IMG/VR virus record: IMGVR_UViG_3300035034_000423
Span: 1-58,630 of that record
From: a virus
DNA: 58,630 bases
Direction: 5' to 3' (one strand)
The notes beneath the pieces were generated by a model that was not told the origin of the DNA, did not search any database, and saw only the letters and a list, made by a program, of their open reading frames with translations. The position numbers were made by a program, and so were the translations under genes. This document shows positions 8,281 to 16,573 of the stretch, in pieces; positions within the stretch are counted from its first letter, which is position 1, and each line of letters starts with the position of its first letter.

Positions 8281-10179
8281 ATGACGAAACAAAGAGAGGT
8301 TGCATGGGGAGACTTAGGCTTAATCACTTATTCAAGGACTTATTCTAGGCCTTTGAAAGGCGGTGGAAAGGAAACATTTTCCGATACCGTGGAGAGAGAG
8401 CTTAAAGGAATCTCTAGGCAATTAAAACTAAACCTCAACGAGGAAGAACAAGAGTTCTACAGAGATATGCGACACAATATGTGGGGTTCTGTGGCCGGAA
8501 GGTTTATGTGGCAGTTGGGTACAAAGACAGTAGACCAACTAGGACTACCATCGCTTCAAAACTGCGCCTTTGTGGTAATAGACGACCCTATCAGGCCGTT
8601 TACTTGGGCCATGGATATGCTTATGCTAGGCTCCGGAGTAGGTTACTCTATCAAGAGGGAACACGTTTACAAGTTACCAAAGGTACACAAGAAGAGGATA
8701 AAGATAGAAAGGTCTAACGATGCAGGTGCAGATTTTATTGTACCGGATAGTCGTGAAGGATGGGTAAAACTTCTAGGTAAGGTACTCAAAGCTTATTTCT
8801 ACTCCGGAGAAGGTTTTACCTACTCTACTCAATTAGTAAGGGGAGCAGGAGAGCCTATTACAGGTTTCGGGGGTACGGCATCGGGAGCTAATATCCTTGT
8901 AGAAGGTATGGACTTAATCTGTGGCGTATTGGATAATAAAAGGAACAAACAGGTAAGCCCTGTTGATTGCTTGGATATTATGAATATCATAGGTATGATA
9001 GTGGTTGCAGGTAATGTTAGGCGTTCTGCTCAAATTGCTATTGGAGATTATGACGACCTAGAGTACCTTAAAGCTAAAACTTGGTCTTTGGGAGATATTC
9101 CTAATTGGAGGGCAATGAGTAATAATTCTGTTGACGTAGCGAATGTTAGGGATTTACCCGAAGAGTTTTGGGACACCTACAAAGAAGGAGAACCTTATGG
9201 GCTTATTAACTTAGATTTATCTAGGAAGGTAGGTAGGTTAGGGGAGACTCAATATCCAGACCCAGAAGTTGAAGGATATAATCCGTGTGCAGAACAAAGT
9301 CTGGCAAACCACGAGACATGCTGTTTGGCTGAAATTTATCTACCGAACATAAAGGACTATTCAACGTTCAAACGTGTAATGACTATGTTGTACAGAGTTA
9401 ACAAACATTCTTTGGCTTTAAAGTGTCATCACATAGAGACGCAAGATATTGTTAACAAGAACATGAGAATGGGTATCGGTATCACAGGGGTTATGATGTC
9501 TAGTGAAGAGCAATTAAGTTGGCTCGACCCTGCTTATACGTACCTTCGTGCCTACGATAAGGAGTATTCCAGTATCAATAATTTCCCAGAGTCTATTAAA
9601 TTAACTACGGTAAAACCGTCTGGTACATTGTCACTGTTAGCAGGCGTTACATCAGGCGTACACCCGGCCACATCAGGACAGTACTTCATTAGAAGGATTA
9701 GGATTTCATCCGATTCTCCTTTAGTTGAGGTAATCAAGTCCCACGGCTACCACACAGAGTACCAAAAGAATTTTGATGGTACGGATGATAGGAGTACGAT
9801 TGTAGCGGAGTTCCCTTGTAAGTACCCAGACGGTGTTGTATCGGCAGACGACCTTACTGTATTCGAGCAGTTGGATATGGTTAAGTTTATGCAGAAGAAC
9901 TGGTCTGATAACTCTGTATCTGTTACAGCTTATTATAAGAAGGAAGAGTTACAAGAGTTGAAAGAATACCTAGAGGAAAACTTTAACGGCAATTTCAAAA
10001 CTGTTAGCTTCCTATTGTATTCCGGACACGGATTTGCACAAGCACCTTTCGAACCCATTACAAAGGAGCAGTATGAGTACCTTTCAGGGTTAGTTAGGAC
10101 TATAGAGACCGTAGAAATCAACGAAGATGACGTCGAGGAGCTAGGAGCTTGTGGAATAGGTGGATGCCCTGTAAAATAA
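8281..10179 (+). CDS. adenosylcobalamin-dependent ribonucleoside-triphosphate reductase (class II)
   Basis: A 632-aa single-chain reductase resembling the monomeric B12-dependent enzymes. Visible are LQNCAFVV (redox Cys ~95), NPCAEQS (radical Cys ~336 and Glu ~338), the second redox Cys in HETCCLAEIYLP (~346), VKPSGTLSLLAGVTSGVHP and the C-terminal shuttle pair CGIGGCPVK. It converts NTPs to dNTPs without a separate R2 subunit, so the phage relies on host cobalamin. It is shorter than the classical ~740-aa enzyme. Last gene before an internal promoter. Confidence 0.92.
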   Translation: MTKQREVAWGDLGLITYSRTYSRPLKGGGKETFSDTVERELKGISRQLKLNLNEEEQEFYRDMRHNMWGSVAGRFMWQLGTKTVDQLGLPSLQNCAFVVIDDPIRPFTWAMDMLMLGSGVGYSIKREHVYKLPKVHKKRIKIERSNDAGADFIVPDSREGWVKLLGKVLKAYFYSGEGFTYSTQLVRGAGEPITGFGGTASGANILVEGMDLICGVLDNKRNKQVSPVDCLDIMNIIGMIVVAGNVRRSAQIAIGDYDDLEYLKAKTWSLGDIPNWRAMSNNSVDVANVRDLPEEFWDTYKEGEPYGLINLDLSRKVGRLGETQYPDPEVEGYNPCAEQSLANHETCCLAEIYLPNIKDYSTFKRVMTMLYRVNKHSLALKCHHIETQDIVNKNMRMGIGITGVMMSSEEQLSWLDPAYTYLRAYDKEYSSINNFPESIKLTTVKPSGTLSLLAGVTSGVHPATSGQYFIRRIRISSDSPLVEVIKSHGYHTEYQKNFDGTDDRSTIVAEFPCKYPDGVVSADDLTVFEQLDMVKFMQKNWSDNSVSVTAYYKKEELQELKEYLEENFNGNFKTVSFLLYSGHGFAQAPFEPITKEQYEYLSGLVRTIETVEINEDDVEELGACGIGGCPVK

Positions 10180-10192
10180 GTAGGAAATTCTT

Positions 10193-10222
10193 TGGAAGTT
10201 AGGGTTATTTTTTGTATATTTA
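10193..10222 (+). promoter_or_regulatory. internal promoter, near-leaderless
   Basis: TATATTTA at 10215-10222 ends three bases before the ATG at 10226, with TTG near 10193. The block GGGTTATTTTTTGTATATTT is repeated in front of the structured RNA at 49.3 kb. The transcript would start at or next to the start codon. Confidence 0.65.
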
Positions 10223-10225
10223 ACC

Positions 10226-10693
10226 ATGGCAATAAAAACTAAAAAAACCCCTAAACGTGCTAATAGTCAGACTAAAGCAAAGAGGGTAACTTACAAAGGA
10301 ATTTACTTCCGTTCTATGTCAGAACGAGAGATGTACAAATTATTAGAAGAACACAAAATACCTTTTGCATACGAAGGACAAAAGTTTGAACTCGATGCAG
10401 CTTTTACGTCCCCCAACACTAGTTATGAAAGATTTCTAAACGGTAAGGGGGACTTTAAAGACAGAGGAGGTAAGAGGTTCAGTAGGGCAGTTTACACGCC
10501 AGACTTTACACCGCCAGTCGGGGAACCCCTTACTTGGGTTATAGAAATAAAAGGTAGATCTTTTCCGGATTTCGGTAGAACGTGGAGGTTATTCAAAAAA
10601 TACTTATTAAAACAGAAGCTAGATACGGTGTGTTTTGTTCCAAGGAATATAAAAGACCGGTCAGAAACTATAAAACTTATAAAAGCATTGTGA
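10226..10693 (+). CDS. PD-(D/E)xK nuclease, Holliday-junction-resolvase-like
   Basis: A 155-aa basic protein. The order is a Lys-rich N-terminus, SMSEREMYKLLEE (conserved Glu), YTPDFTPP (~90, metal-binding Asp), WVIEIKGRSF (~105-112, the E-x-K of the motif) and a helical end. This layout matches the phage DUF1064/T7 endonuclease I-like nucleases that process branched DNA. Served by its own promoter, so its timing may differ from upstream genes. Its stop overlaps a GTG start (GTGA). Confidence 0.78.
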   Translation: MAIKTKKTPKRANSQTKAKRVTYKGIYFRSMSEREMYKLLEEHKIPFAYEGQKFELDAAFTSPNTSYERFLNGKGDFKDRGGKRFSRAVYTPDFTPPVGEPLTWVIEIKGRSFPDFGRTWRLFKKYLLKQKLDTVCFVPRNIKDRSETIKLIKAL

Positions 10694-10884
10694 GCAAAGA
10701 AACAATAGACAGCCGGAGAATCCGCATTATCAATTATCAGACCGAGGATATTCACATGGATGTATCTAATCTAAATGAATCCCTAGTGGATATGGATAGG
10801 ATAGAGTGTATAGAATTGATCGAGTCTATAAGAACAAGACTTAACATTTTAAAAGAACAAATAGTAAATGGCGAAATCGTATAA
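10690..10884 (+). CDS. small hypothetical protein (GTG start)
   Basis: A 64-aa protein. The open frame extends upstream inside the nuclease gene, but the GTGA overlap at 10690 is the natural coupled start and gives VSKETIDSRRIRIINYQ. The C-terminal half is amphipathic helix (DRIECIELIESIRTRLNILKEQI). It overlaps the next gene by 17 nt. Function unknown. Confidence 0.5.
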   Translation: MSKETIDSRRIRIINYQTEDIHMDVSNLNESLVDMDRIECIELIESIRTRLNILKEQIVNGEIV

Positions 10885-11827
10885 AGATTTGACGGTAGAG
10901 GATAAAGAGCTAATTATAGAACTATACTCTACAGAGGGAGTTTCCCGAAAGGATGCACAAGAACAGTTATCTGAAAAGTTTGGAGTAACGGGTAGGTCTA
11001 TAAGAAGTTGGGCCAAGGAATTAGAAATTGGAGTAATGGTTAAAAACATTTCCAACGGAGCTAAAATCCTTATCTATGATATAGAGACTCCTAGGCTAAG
11101 AGCCGACGTTTGGTGGTCAGGTAAGCAGTTCATAAACGGTAACAATATTATAGACGAGCCTAAGATTATCACAGTAGCGTGGAAATGGTTTGGAGATAAT
11201 AAAGTACACACTAAAACGTGGGACGAAGACCACGACGATAAAGAATTAGTACAAGTATTCTTAGAGGAATATAATAAGGCAGACGTAGTAGTTGGCGTAA
11301 ATAATAACAACTTTGATAACAGATGGATTAACGCTCGTGCAATGAAGCACGGATTACACGTCAATATGTTTGTCAAGTCGCTAGATTTACAGAAGCAAAT
11401 GAAAAGGATAGCTAGGCTACCCTCATACGCACTAAAGTACCTTTGTAAATTCTTTGGCGTTACAATGAAGCTAGGCCACGAAGGTCTGTTGATGTGGGAA
11501 ATGGTACAGTATGGTACACCTGCTCAACAAAAAGAGTATCTAAAGAAGATGGAGGTTTACAACGTCGGAGATATTGTCTCTACAGAGGAAGTTTACGTAA
11601 AAATGATTCCTTATATGAGGCATGCGGCTCACTTAGGTGTAGCGGTAGGTAACGGCAAATACAGTTGCCCCACTTGCGGAGAAGTTGACGACTTGGCTTA
11701 CCTAGGAGATACCATCACTTCTGCCGGAACTATACAAAGACTTATGAAGTGTAACATAGACGGAACACAATATAAGATTTCAAATAGGGAGTATTTGAAA
11801 TGGACAACAGGAAACGATTTAATTTAA
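10868..11827 (+). CDS. RNase H-like 3'-5' exonuclease with HTH and zinc finger
   Basis: A 319-aa protein. Residues ~8-55 look like a helix-turn-helix (SRKDAQEQLSEKFGVTGRSIRSWAKE). Residues ~68-250 carry DEDD exonuclease elements: LIYDIETPRL, VGVNNNNFDNRWINARA and YNVGDIVSTEEVY. The C-terminus has a zinc ribbon CPTCG...C. The combination suggests a sequence-guided or structure-guided nuclease; it could act in replication proofreading, host DNA or RNA degradation, or repair. Confidence 0.75.
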   Translation: MAKSYKDLTVEDKELIIELYSTEGVSRKDAQEQLSEKFGVTGRSIRSWAKELEIGVMVKNISNGAKILIYDIETPRLRADVWWSGKQFINGNNIIDEPKIITVAWKWFGDNKVHTKTWDEDHDDKELVQVFLEEYNKADVVVGVNNNNFDNRWINARAMKHGLHVNMFVKSLDLQKQMKRIARLPSYALKYLCKFFGVTMKLGHEGLLMWEMVQYGTPAQQKEYLKKMEVYNVGDIVSTEEVYVKMIPYMRHAAHLGVAVGNGKYSCPTCGEVDDLAYLGDTITSAGTIQRLMKCNIDGTQYKISNREYLKWTTGNDLI

Positions 11828-11846
11828 CCTTTAATTTTTATAACAA

Positions 11847-12050
11847 ATGAAGAATTACCAAGTATTACAAGAAGCACTAGACAAAGCAACACAAAGAGGG
11901 TCTTTTAATTTACAAGAGACTAGCTACATTATGACAGCTTTACAAGGAGTACACAAAGATTTACAAGAGTTAGAGCAACTTAAACAATCTATAGGTGCTG
12001 CTAAAAAGGCAGTATCTCCGGAACAACCCGAACTAAAACCAAAAAAGTAA
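11847..12050 (+). CDS. small helical protein
   Basis: A 67-aa protein, largely amphipathic helix (QETSYIMTALQGVHKDLQELEQLKQ) with a charged, Pro/Lys-rich end. It lies directly ahead of the groES gene with one base between stop and start, suggesting a joint transcript. Function unknown. Confidence 0.6.
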   Translation: MKNYQVLQEALDKATQRGSFNLQETSYIMTALQGVHKDLQELEQLKQSIGAAKKAVSPEQPELKPKK

Positions 12051-12051
12051 T

Positions 12052-12327
12052 ATGAGATTACTAAACGATAGAGTACTTCTTAGACGTTATACGGTAACTA
12101 CGGTTGACCAAGGGAGCGGAGTGGAGTGGCAATCAGAGGGCGACTATTTGCCAAGGGCAGAAGTAATCGCTGTATCACAAGAGTTACAAAATGCCGAGGA
12201 TAAAGTTAATGTCCCAAAAGTTGGAGACCACGTTTATTATGTAGAGCCTCGGGAAAAAGGTAAAATAAAGTTTAATGAATCGGAACACTTTGCAGTTCCT
12301 TTCGGAAGTTTAGTAGCAATTATATGA
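12052..12327 (+). CDS. groES: GroES-like co-chaperonin
   Basis: A 91-aa protein, the size of Hsp10. It starts LLNDRVLLRRY, like the GroES N-terminus (RPLHDRVIVKR), and has PRAEVIAVS and KVGDHVYYV in the places of the conserved core beta strands. The mobile loop region lies around residues 17-32. The C-terminus VPFGSLVAII corresponds to the VxExDILAII end of GroES. It should cap GroEL; the phage groEL lies ~300 nt downstream. Confidence 0.85.
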   Translation: MRLLNDRVLLRRYTVTTVDQGSGVEWQSEGDYLPRAEVIAVSQELQNAEDKVNVPKVGDHVYYVEPREKGKIKFNESEHFAVPFGSLVAII

Positions 12328-12608
12328 GCGAAGTAACAACGAATACTCCGTACGTTAAGTCGTACGATGCTAATGGAGACCTTATAAACCCTATACTATT
12401 TAAGTACGGGGGGTATGGCCCTAATAGAAAAGCTAGAAGAGAGGCTAGTGGTATAACCTCAACAAGACCTTTTAATAATAAAAAAGGCATCAAGTTAGTA
12501 GTTAGTAAAATCGGCCCCTACAGGTTCATGAAATTTGAAAAGAAGGTCATTAAGCAAGGAGAGACCGGAACAAGGGTACAATTCGTAGAAAGAAAACGAA
12601 CTAAGTAA
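12324..12608 (+). CDS. hypothetical basic protein
   Basis: A 94-aa basic protein between groES and groEL; its start overlaps the groES stop by four bases (ATGA). It contains NPILFKYGGYGPNRKARREASG, shortened here to the motif FKYGGYGPNRKARR, and ends in FVERKRTK. It may bind nucleic acid or be a chaperone client or partner, but no family is recognised. Confidence 0.65.
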   Translation: MSEVTTNTPYVKSYDANGDLINPILFKYGGYGPNRKARREASGITSTRPFNNKKGIKLVVSKIGPYRFMKFEKKVIKQGETGTRVQFVERKRTK

Positions 12609-12622
12609 ATTAAATTAAATAC

Positions 12623-14188
12623 ATGAATACAATCATTAAGTACAACGAAGAGGCTAGGGAGGCCCTAAAGAGAGGTGTAGATGTAGTGGCGAATGCCGTA
12701 AAGGTATCGCTAGGAGCAGAAGGCCGAAATGTTATTTTTCCTGTAAAGGTAGGTAACGGGTATAGCTACATCATCTCTAAGGACGGTGTGTCTATTGCCA
12801 GAGCTATTAACCCTACAGAGGAGTTCGAGAAAATCGGGGCCGAGATGGTTAAAGAGGCTGCAAGGCGTACTAACAACTACGCAGGAGATGGTACCACTAC
12901 GGCTACAGTTCTTGCACAGAAGATTTTCGAAAGTGGTTTAAAATTACTTACAGAGGATCCTAACCTATCATCTGTAGAGCTTAAAAAAGGTATTGACCAA
13001 GCAACTATAGACGTTGTTGCTTACTTGGACAAAGTGTCTAAGAAAGTGTCCAAAGCTAACTTGGAGAACGTTGCAACCATTTCGGCCAACGGTGATAAGG
13101 AGTTAGGTAAAATCATAGCTAAGGCCTTTAATAAGATCGGAAAGCATGGTACAGTAGTTGCCGCTATTTCCGATACATCCGACACTTACGTAGAATTACG
13201 TGACGGTGTACAGCTTGACCGTGGGTATTACCACCCTGGGTTTGTTACAGACCGTGTAAAGGATGTATGTGAACTCGAAGAGCCTTTTGTATTACTCCAC
13301 AGGGGTAAGCTAGAAAAAGGAGATGCAGTGGTTAACCTATTTAAGAAAGTGTTTTCACAGGCACAGAACAAGCTCTTAATTATTGCAGACGATATTGACC
13401 CATTTGTATTGGGTACAATAATGGAGAATATTAACAAAGGCCCTCTAAAGGATAGAGTATGTGTTGTAAAGACACCTCAAATCCTTAAAATAGAAAAAGA
13501 TTTATTAGGAGATATCGCTATCCTTACAGGGGCGACAATTGTTTCCGAGGTAGATGGCGTTAAACTTCGTCCAGAAGTGTTAGGACGTTTGAGTAAGGTA
13601 GTGGTATCTGAAACCGAAACTTTGTTGGTAGGTAATGCGGATAACTTAGTTGATCTTGTTGCTGAACTTAAAGAGAGGATCGAGGCCACTAAGAATAAAC
13701 TCGATAAGGCAGACCTTCAAGAAAGGCTTTCCCGTATTACAGGTGGTGTAGCCACATTGTACATAGGAGCCAAGTCTGATAGCGAGTTAAAGGAGAAGCA
13801 GGATAGGATAGAGGATAGTATTAATGCTACCCGTTCAGCCCTTGAAGAAGGTATCGTATCTGGTGGAGGTATAGCATTAGACAATGCTGCTGCATATTTG
13901 ACCCAAGGCACTATCGAAAAGAGCCTTACAGCATTTGAACTAGGTTATGATATAGTATTGGATGCTTGTTATGCGCCAGTAATCCAGATTTGTAGTAATG
14001 CAGGTATGGAGTATGTAGCTCAACCGGTAGCAGGGGAAGGAATCAATGTTAAAACGGGTGAAGTCGTTAACATGATGAAGGAGGGTATTATAGACCCTAA
14101 GAAAGTTACTAGGTGTGCATTAGAAAACGCATCGTCCGTAGCCAGTACATTCCTTACCACGGAAGCCGTAATAGCAGTAAACAAATAA
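12623..14188 (+). CDS. groEL: GroEL-like chaperonin
   Basis: A 521-aa group I chaperonin. The equatorial ATP site AGDGTTTATVLAQ (~88-100), EEGIVSGGGIAL and NASSVASTFLTTEAVIA are typical. It lacks the GGM-repeat C-terminal tail of host GroEL and is slightly short. With the phage GroES it should form a folding chamber for capsid or replication proteins. It is followed by an intrinsic terminator, so it ends a transcription unit. Confidence 0.97.
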   Translation: MNTIIKYNEEAREALKRGVDVVANAVKVSLGAEGRNVIFPVKVGNGYSYIISKDGVSIARAINPTEEFEKIGAEMVKEAARRTNNYAGDGTTTATVLAQKIFESGLKLLTEDPNLSSVELKKGIDQATIDVVAYLDKVSKKVSKANLENVATISANGDKELGKIIAKAFNKIGKHGTVVAAISDTSDTYVELRDGVQLDRGYYHPGFVTDRVKDVCELEEPFVLLHRGKLEKGDAVVNLFKKVFSQAQNKLLIIADDIDPFVLGTIMENINKGPLKDRVCVVKTPQILKIEKDLLGDIAILTGATIVSEVDGVKLRPEVLGRLSKVVVSETETLLVGNADNLVDLVAELKERIEATKNKLDKADLQERLSRITGGVATLYIGAKSDSELKEKQDRIEDSINATRSALEEGIVSGGGIALDNAAAYLTQGTIEKSLTAFELGYDIVLDACYAPVIQICSNAGMEYVAQPVAGEGINVKTGEVVNMMKEGIIDPKKVTRCALENASSVASTFLTTEAVIAVNK

Positions 14189-14194
14189 TAATAT

Positions 14195-14224
14195 TGGCCC
14201 CAGATTAACGGGGCCATTTAATTT
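14195..14224 (+). terminator. intrinsic terminator after groEL
   Basis: A perfect 7-bp stem TGGCCCC / GGGGCCA (14195-14216) with loop AGATTAAC followed by TTTAATTTAATTT. Downstream genes may be read through or need another promoter. Confidence 0.75.
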
Positions 14225-14244
14225 AATTTAATAGATACTCAAAT

Positions 14245-15141
14245 ATGAGAATTTTAAGAAAACAAAACATAGAAGATTTTCTATTCTTCGATATAGAGAC
14301 GGCACCATCTGTACCTGAACTTATAAGAGACACTCTCTTATGGGATGCTTGGGAATACCACTGTATAAAGAATGGAATAGAGGACGTAGCAGGTAGCTAC
14401 CTACAACAGGCGCCACTACACGCAGAATTTGGCCGTATTGCATGCATCTCTATAGGTGTGGTACGTAAGGGTAAAATACGCATCAAGAGCTTTAAGAATG
14501 ACGACGAGAAGTTGCTCCTAGAAGAGTTTAACGAGGTTATCTCAAGTTTTACTAACAATAAGACTTTTCTATGCGGTCATGTTATTACGGGATTCGATAT
14601 TCCGTTTGTAGCCAAGAGGTGTATGGTGCATAGGTTATTGCCACACATCTTATTTGATGTAGCCCATCTAAAACCTTGGGAGGTATCTGCCATGGACACA
14701 GCAACGTTATGGAAAGGAACGGCATTCAAAATGTCTACCCTTATTTCAGTATGCGCTGCCCTAGGTATAGATTCCCCTAAAGACGACATTAGTGGCTCCG
14801 ATGTAGGTAGATTATTCTGGCACGGAGGAATAGATAGGATTATAAACTATTGTGAGAAGGATGTTGTAGCGGTCATAAACATAGTTATGGCACTAAGAGC
14901 GGAAGACCCACTAGAGACGGCAGAGGTTATAGAAGAGGAGCCTGTGGGAGTGTTAGATTATATCTTTGCGGGCGGAGAGTATACCCCTAGGATAGCAGAA
15001 CAATTGTCGGAAATGATTTCTAAGATGAACAAGACCGATAAAGGTAGAGCAATGGATATTTTAAATGCCTTACCTTGCCGTGCAAAAGGTAAAGAGACTA
15101 CCATAACCAAGAAAAAAATTAAGGAGTTATTTACAGCATAA
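14245..15141 (+). CDS. 3'-5' exonuclease related to PolB exonuclease domain
   Basis: A 298-aa DEDD nuclease. Motif I is FFDIETAPS (~14-22), motif II is CGHVITGFDIPFVAKR (~110-125) and motif III is YCEKDVVAVINI (~201-212). This is the order of the 'predicted 3'-5' exonuclease related to PolB' family. The C-terminal ~70 residues are helical and may bind DNA. It is the third DEDD exonuclease domain in the left arm (with Pol I and the 10868 gene). Confidence 0.8.
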   Translation: MRILRKQNIEDFLFFDIETAPSVPELIRDTLLWDAWEYHCIKNGIEDVAGSYLQQAPLHAEFGRIACISIGVVRKGKIRIKSFKNDDEKLLLEEFNEVISSFTNNKTFLCGHVITGFDIPFVAKRCMVHRLLPHILFDVAHLKPWEVSAMDTATLWKGTAFKMSTLISVCAALGIDSPKDDISGSDVGRLFWHGGIDRIINYCEKDVVAVINIVMALRAEDPLETAEVIEEEPVGVLDYIFAGGEYTPRIAEQLSEMISKMNKTDKGRAMDILNALPCRAKGKETTITKKKIKELFTA

Positions 15142-15143
15142 TA

Positions 15144-15221
15144 ATGGATATAGAAGAAGAACAGATATGTTTATCTGGGTCTCTGTTTTACGGAGACTTT
15201 AAATTAGTTAGACAGGAATAA
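15144..15221 (+). CDS. very small ORF in operon
   Basis: A 25-aa frame, MDIEEEQICLSGSLFYGDFK..., two bases after the exonuclease stop and one base before the next ATG. The tight packing argues that it is translated. Function unknown. Confidence 0.45.
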   Translation: MDIEEEQICLSGSLFYGDFKLVRQE

Positions 15222-15222
15222 T

Positions 15223-15408
15223 ATGGGTAGAATAAAAGTAGTAGGTAAAGAGTTAGGAGATTACCCTTACTACGTCGAGATGTTCGACGGAAAGAGTGAG
15301 ACATGGATTTCTCAAGTAAGGTATTACGAAGTTAAGCAAGACGTAAAGAATTACCCCGACAACAAGAGCAGACGTAATTTTAAATACTTAGGAAAAGATG
15401 AAGATTAA
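15223..15408 (+). CDS. small hypothetical protein
   Basis: A 61-aa basic protein (GRIKVVGKELGDYPYYVEMF) with probable beta structure; it overlaps the next gene by 11 nt. No recognised family. Confidence 0.6.
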   Translation: MGRIKVVGKELGDYPYYVEMFDGKSETWISQVRYYEVKQDVKNYPDNKSRRNFKYLGKDED

Positions 15409-15625
15409 TTATAAGGTATTCAATACAAACAAGGAGTTCTTGGATTGGCAGGATGCACCTAAAGGAGATTTAGTCATCGTTGATATGGTTCCGGTAGTTA
15501 CTTATTCAAATTCTAACCACGAGTTTGAAAATAACACCAACCTGAACAATAGCGAAACTTATAACAGCATAGGAATATTTGTAACATACACAGAGAATGT
15601 CAATAGTACTACCGAAAAAGAATAA
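15398..15625 (+). CDS. small hypothetical protein, Asn-rich
   Basis: A 75-aa protein. The second half is rich in Asn, Ser and Thr (SNSNHEFENNTNLNNSETYN). It overlaps the following nuclease gene by ~29 nt, implying coupling. No recognised family. Confidence 0.6.
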   Translation: MKINYKVFNTNKEFLDWQDAPKGDLVIVDMVPVVTYSNSNHEFENNTNLNNSETYNSIGIFVTYTENVNSTTEKE

Positions 15626-16271
15626 AGAAGGAAAGAGTTATATTTCGTATAGCCAGTATAATAAGTGGAAAAATGAAAAGAAGGGTTACATAAAATCGTA
15701 TTTCCTTGGGGAGCGTTTCGATGGGAATGCTTACACGGAGTTTGGCTCCATGATAGGGGAGGCATTAGAGAATAATGATTACTCCGGGTTCAGTCCAGAA
15801 GAGCTAGAGTTACTATCCCAAGTAACAAGACTAGACCAGTTCGAGCGAGAAATCGTTTGGGACTTCGGTGAGTTTTTTGTTAAAGGGTTTATAGATACCA
15901 ACGACCTTCTAAGAGACGGTATTAAACTGGATGCCGGCAGCGTAGTTACCAAAATTATAGATTATAAAACTGGTTCTATGAATAAGATAGAGGTGTACGA
16001 GGACGAAAATTACGACCAAGTTACAATCTATGCAGGGGCTATAGAACAAGAGACTGGACACTTACCTACTAAAGGTTGGGTAGAGCTTATAGAGCGCACC
16101 GGAAACCCTTTCAAGGGAGAAGAGCTAAAGTTGGGCAAGAGGATTGCAGTTATACCACAGGATGTATCTAAAGAGGCCGTAACAAAGGTAGAAAAGAATA
16201 TCCTAAAGGTCGCTAAAGAGATTAGCGCATCCTACAAAGTTTTTAACAAGCTAAACTCTATAGCGGTATGA
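15597..16271 (+). CDS. PD-(D/E)xK exonuclease, RecB/Cas4-like
   Basis: A 224-aa protein. YISYSQYNKWKNEKKGYIKSY corresponds to the N-terminal helix of RecB-family nucleases (SxSxLxxxxxCP); FVKGFIDTNDLL carries the metal-binding Asp and KIIDYKTGS the D-x-K of the active site (~residues 120-128). A later YDQVTIYAGAIEQ matches the QxxxY motif. It probably degrades or trims DNA ends in recombination-dependent replication. It lacks the four-cysteine cluster of Cas4. Confidence 0.78.
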   Translation: MSIVLPKKNKEGKSYISYSQYNKWKNEKKGYIKSYFLGERFDGNAYTEFGSMIGEALENNDYSGFSPEELELLSQVTRLDQFEREIVWDFGEFFVKGFIDTNDLLRDGIKLDAGSVVTKIIDYKTGSMNKIEVYEDENYDQVTIYAGAIEQETGHLPTKGWVELIERTGNPFKGEELKLGKRIAVIPQDVSKEAVTKVEKNILKVAKEISASYKVFNKLNSIAV

Positions 16272-16501
16272 GACCAAAACAATCGGATTACATAGAGATT
16301 ACAGTTCATTTTGATTCAAGGGAACTACAGCCTATTGGCGACGACTCTTACGTTATAAAATGGATAGGAGGAGATACTAAAGTAATAACAAGACCTTCTA
16401 TAATATTCTCTGTACTATCTATGCCACAGGCATTAAATGATGTAGCCGTAATATCGGCATTGAACCCTTTTGTTAAGTCTATTAACTTAAAGAAACTTTA
16501 G
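16268..16501 (+). CDS. small hypothetical protein, end of left operon
   Basis: A 77-aa protein that overlaps the nuclease stop by four bases (ATGA) and is the last gene before the convergent terminator. The sequence suggests a small beta-rich domain followed by a helix. No recognised family. Confidence 0.6.
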   Translation: MRPKQSDYIEITVHFDSRELQPIGDDSYVIKWIGGDTKVITRPSIIFSVLSMPQALNDVAVISALNPFVKSINLKKL

Positions 16502-16536
16502 TTACGATGTTACAGGGAATCTTTCCCATAAAAAAT

Positions 16537-16568
16537 AACCCCCTTCCTTAATTGGTTGGGGGTTTTTT
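16537..16568. terminator. bidirectional terminator between arms
   Basis: AACCCCC (16537-16543) pairs with GGGGGTT (16558-16564). It is flanked by an A-run on the left and a T-run on the right, so it can stop both the rightward replication operon and the leftward virion operon that meet here. Confidence 0.85.
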
Positions 16569-16573
16569 AGTTA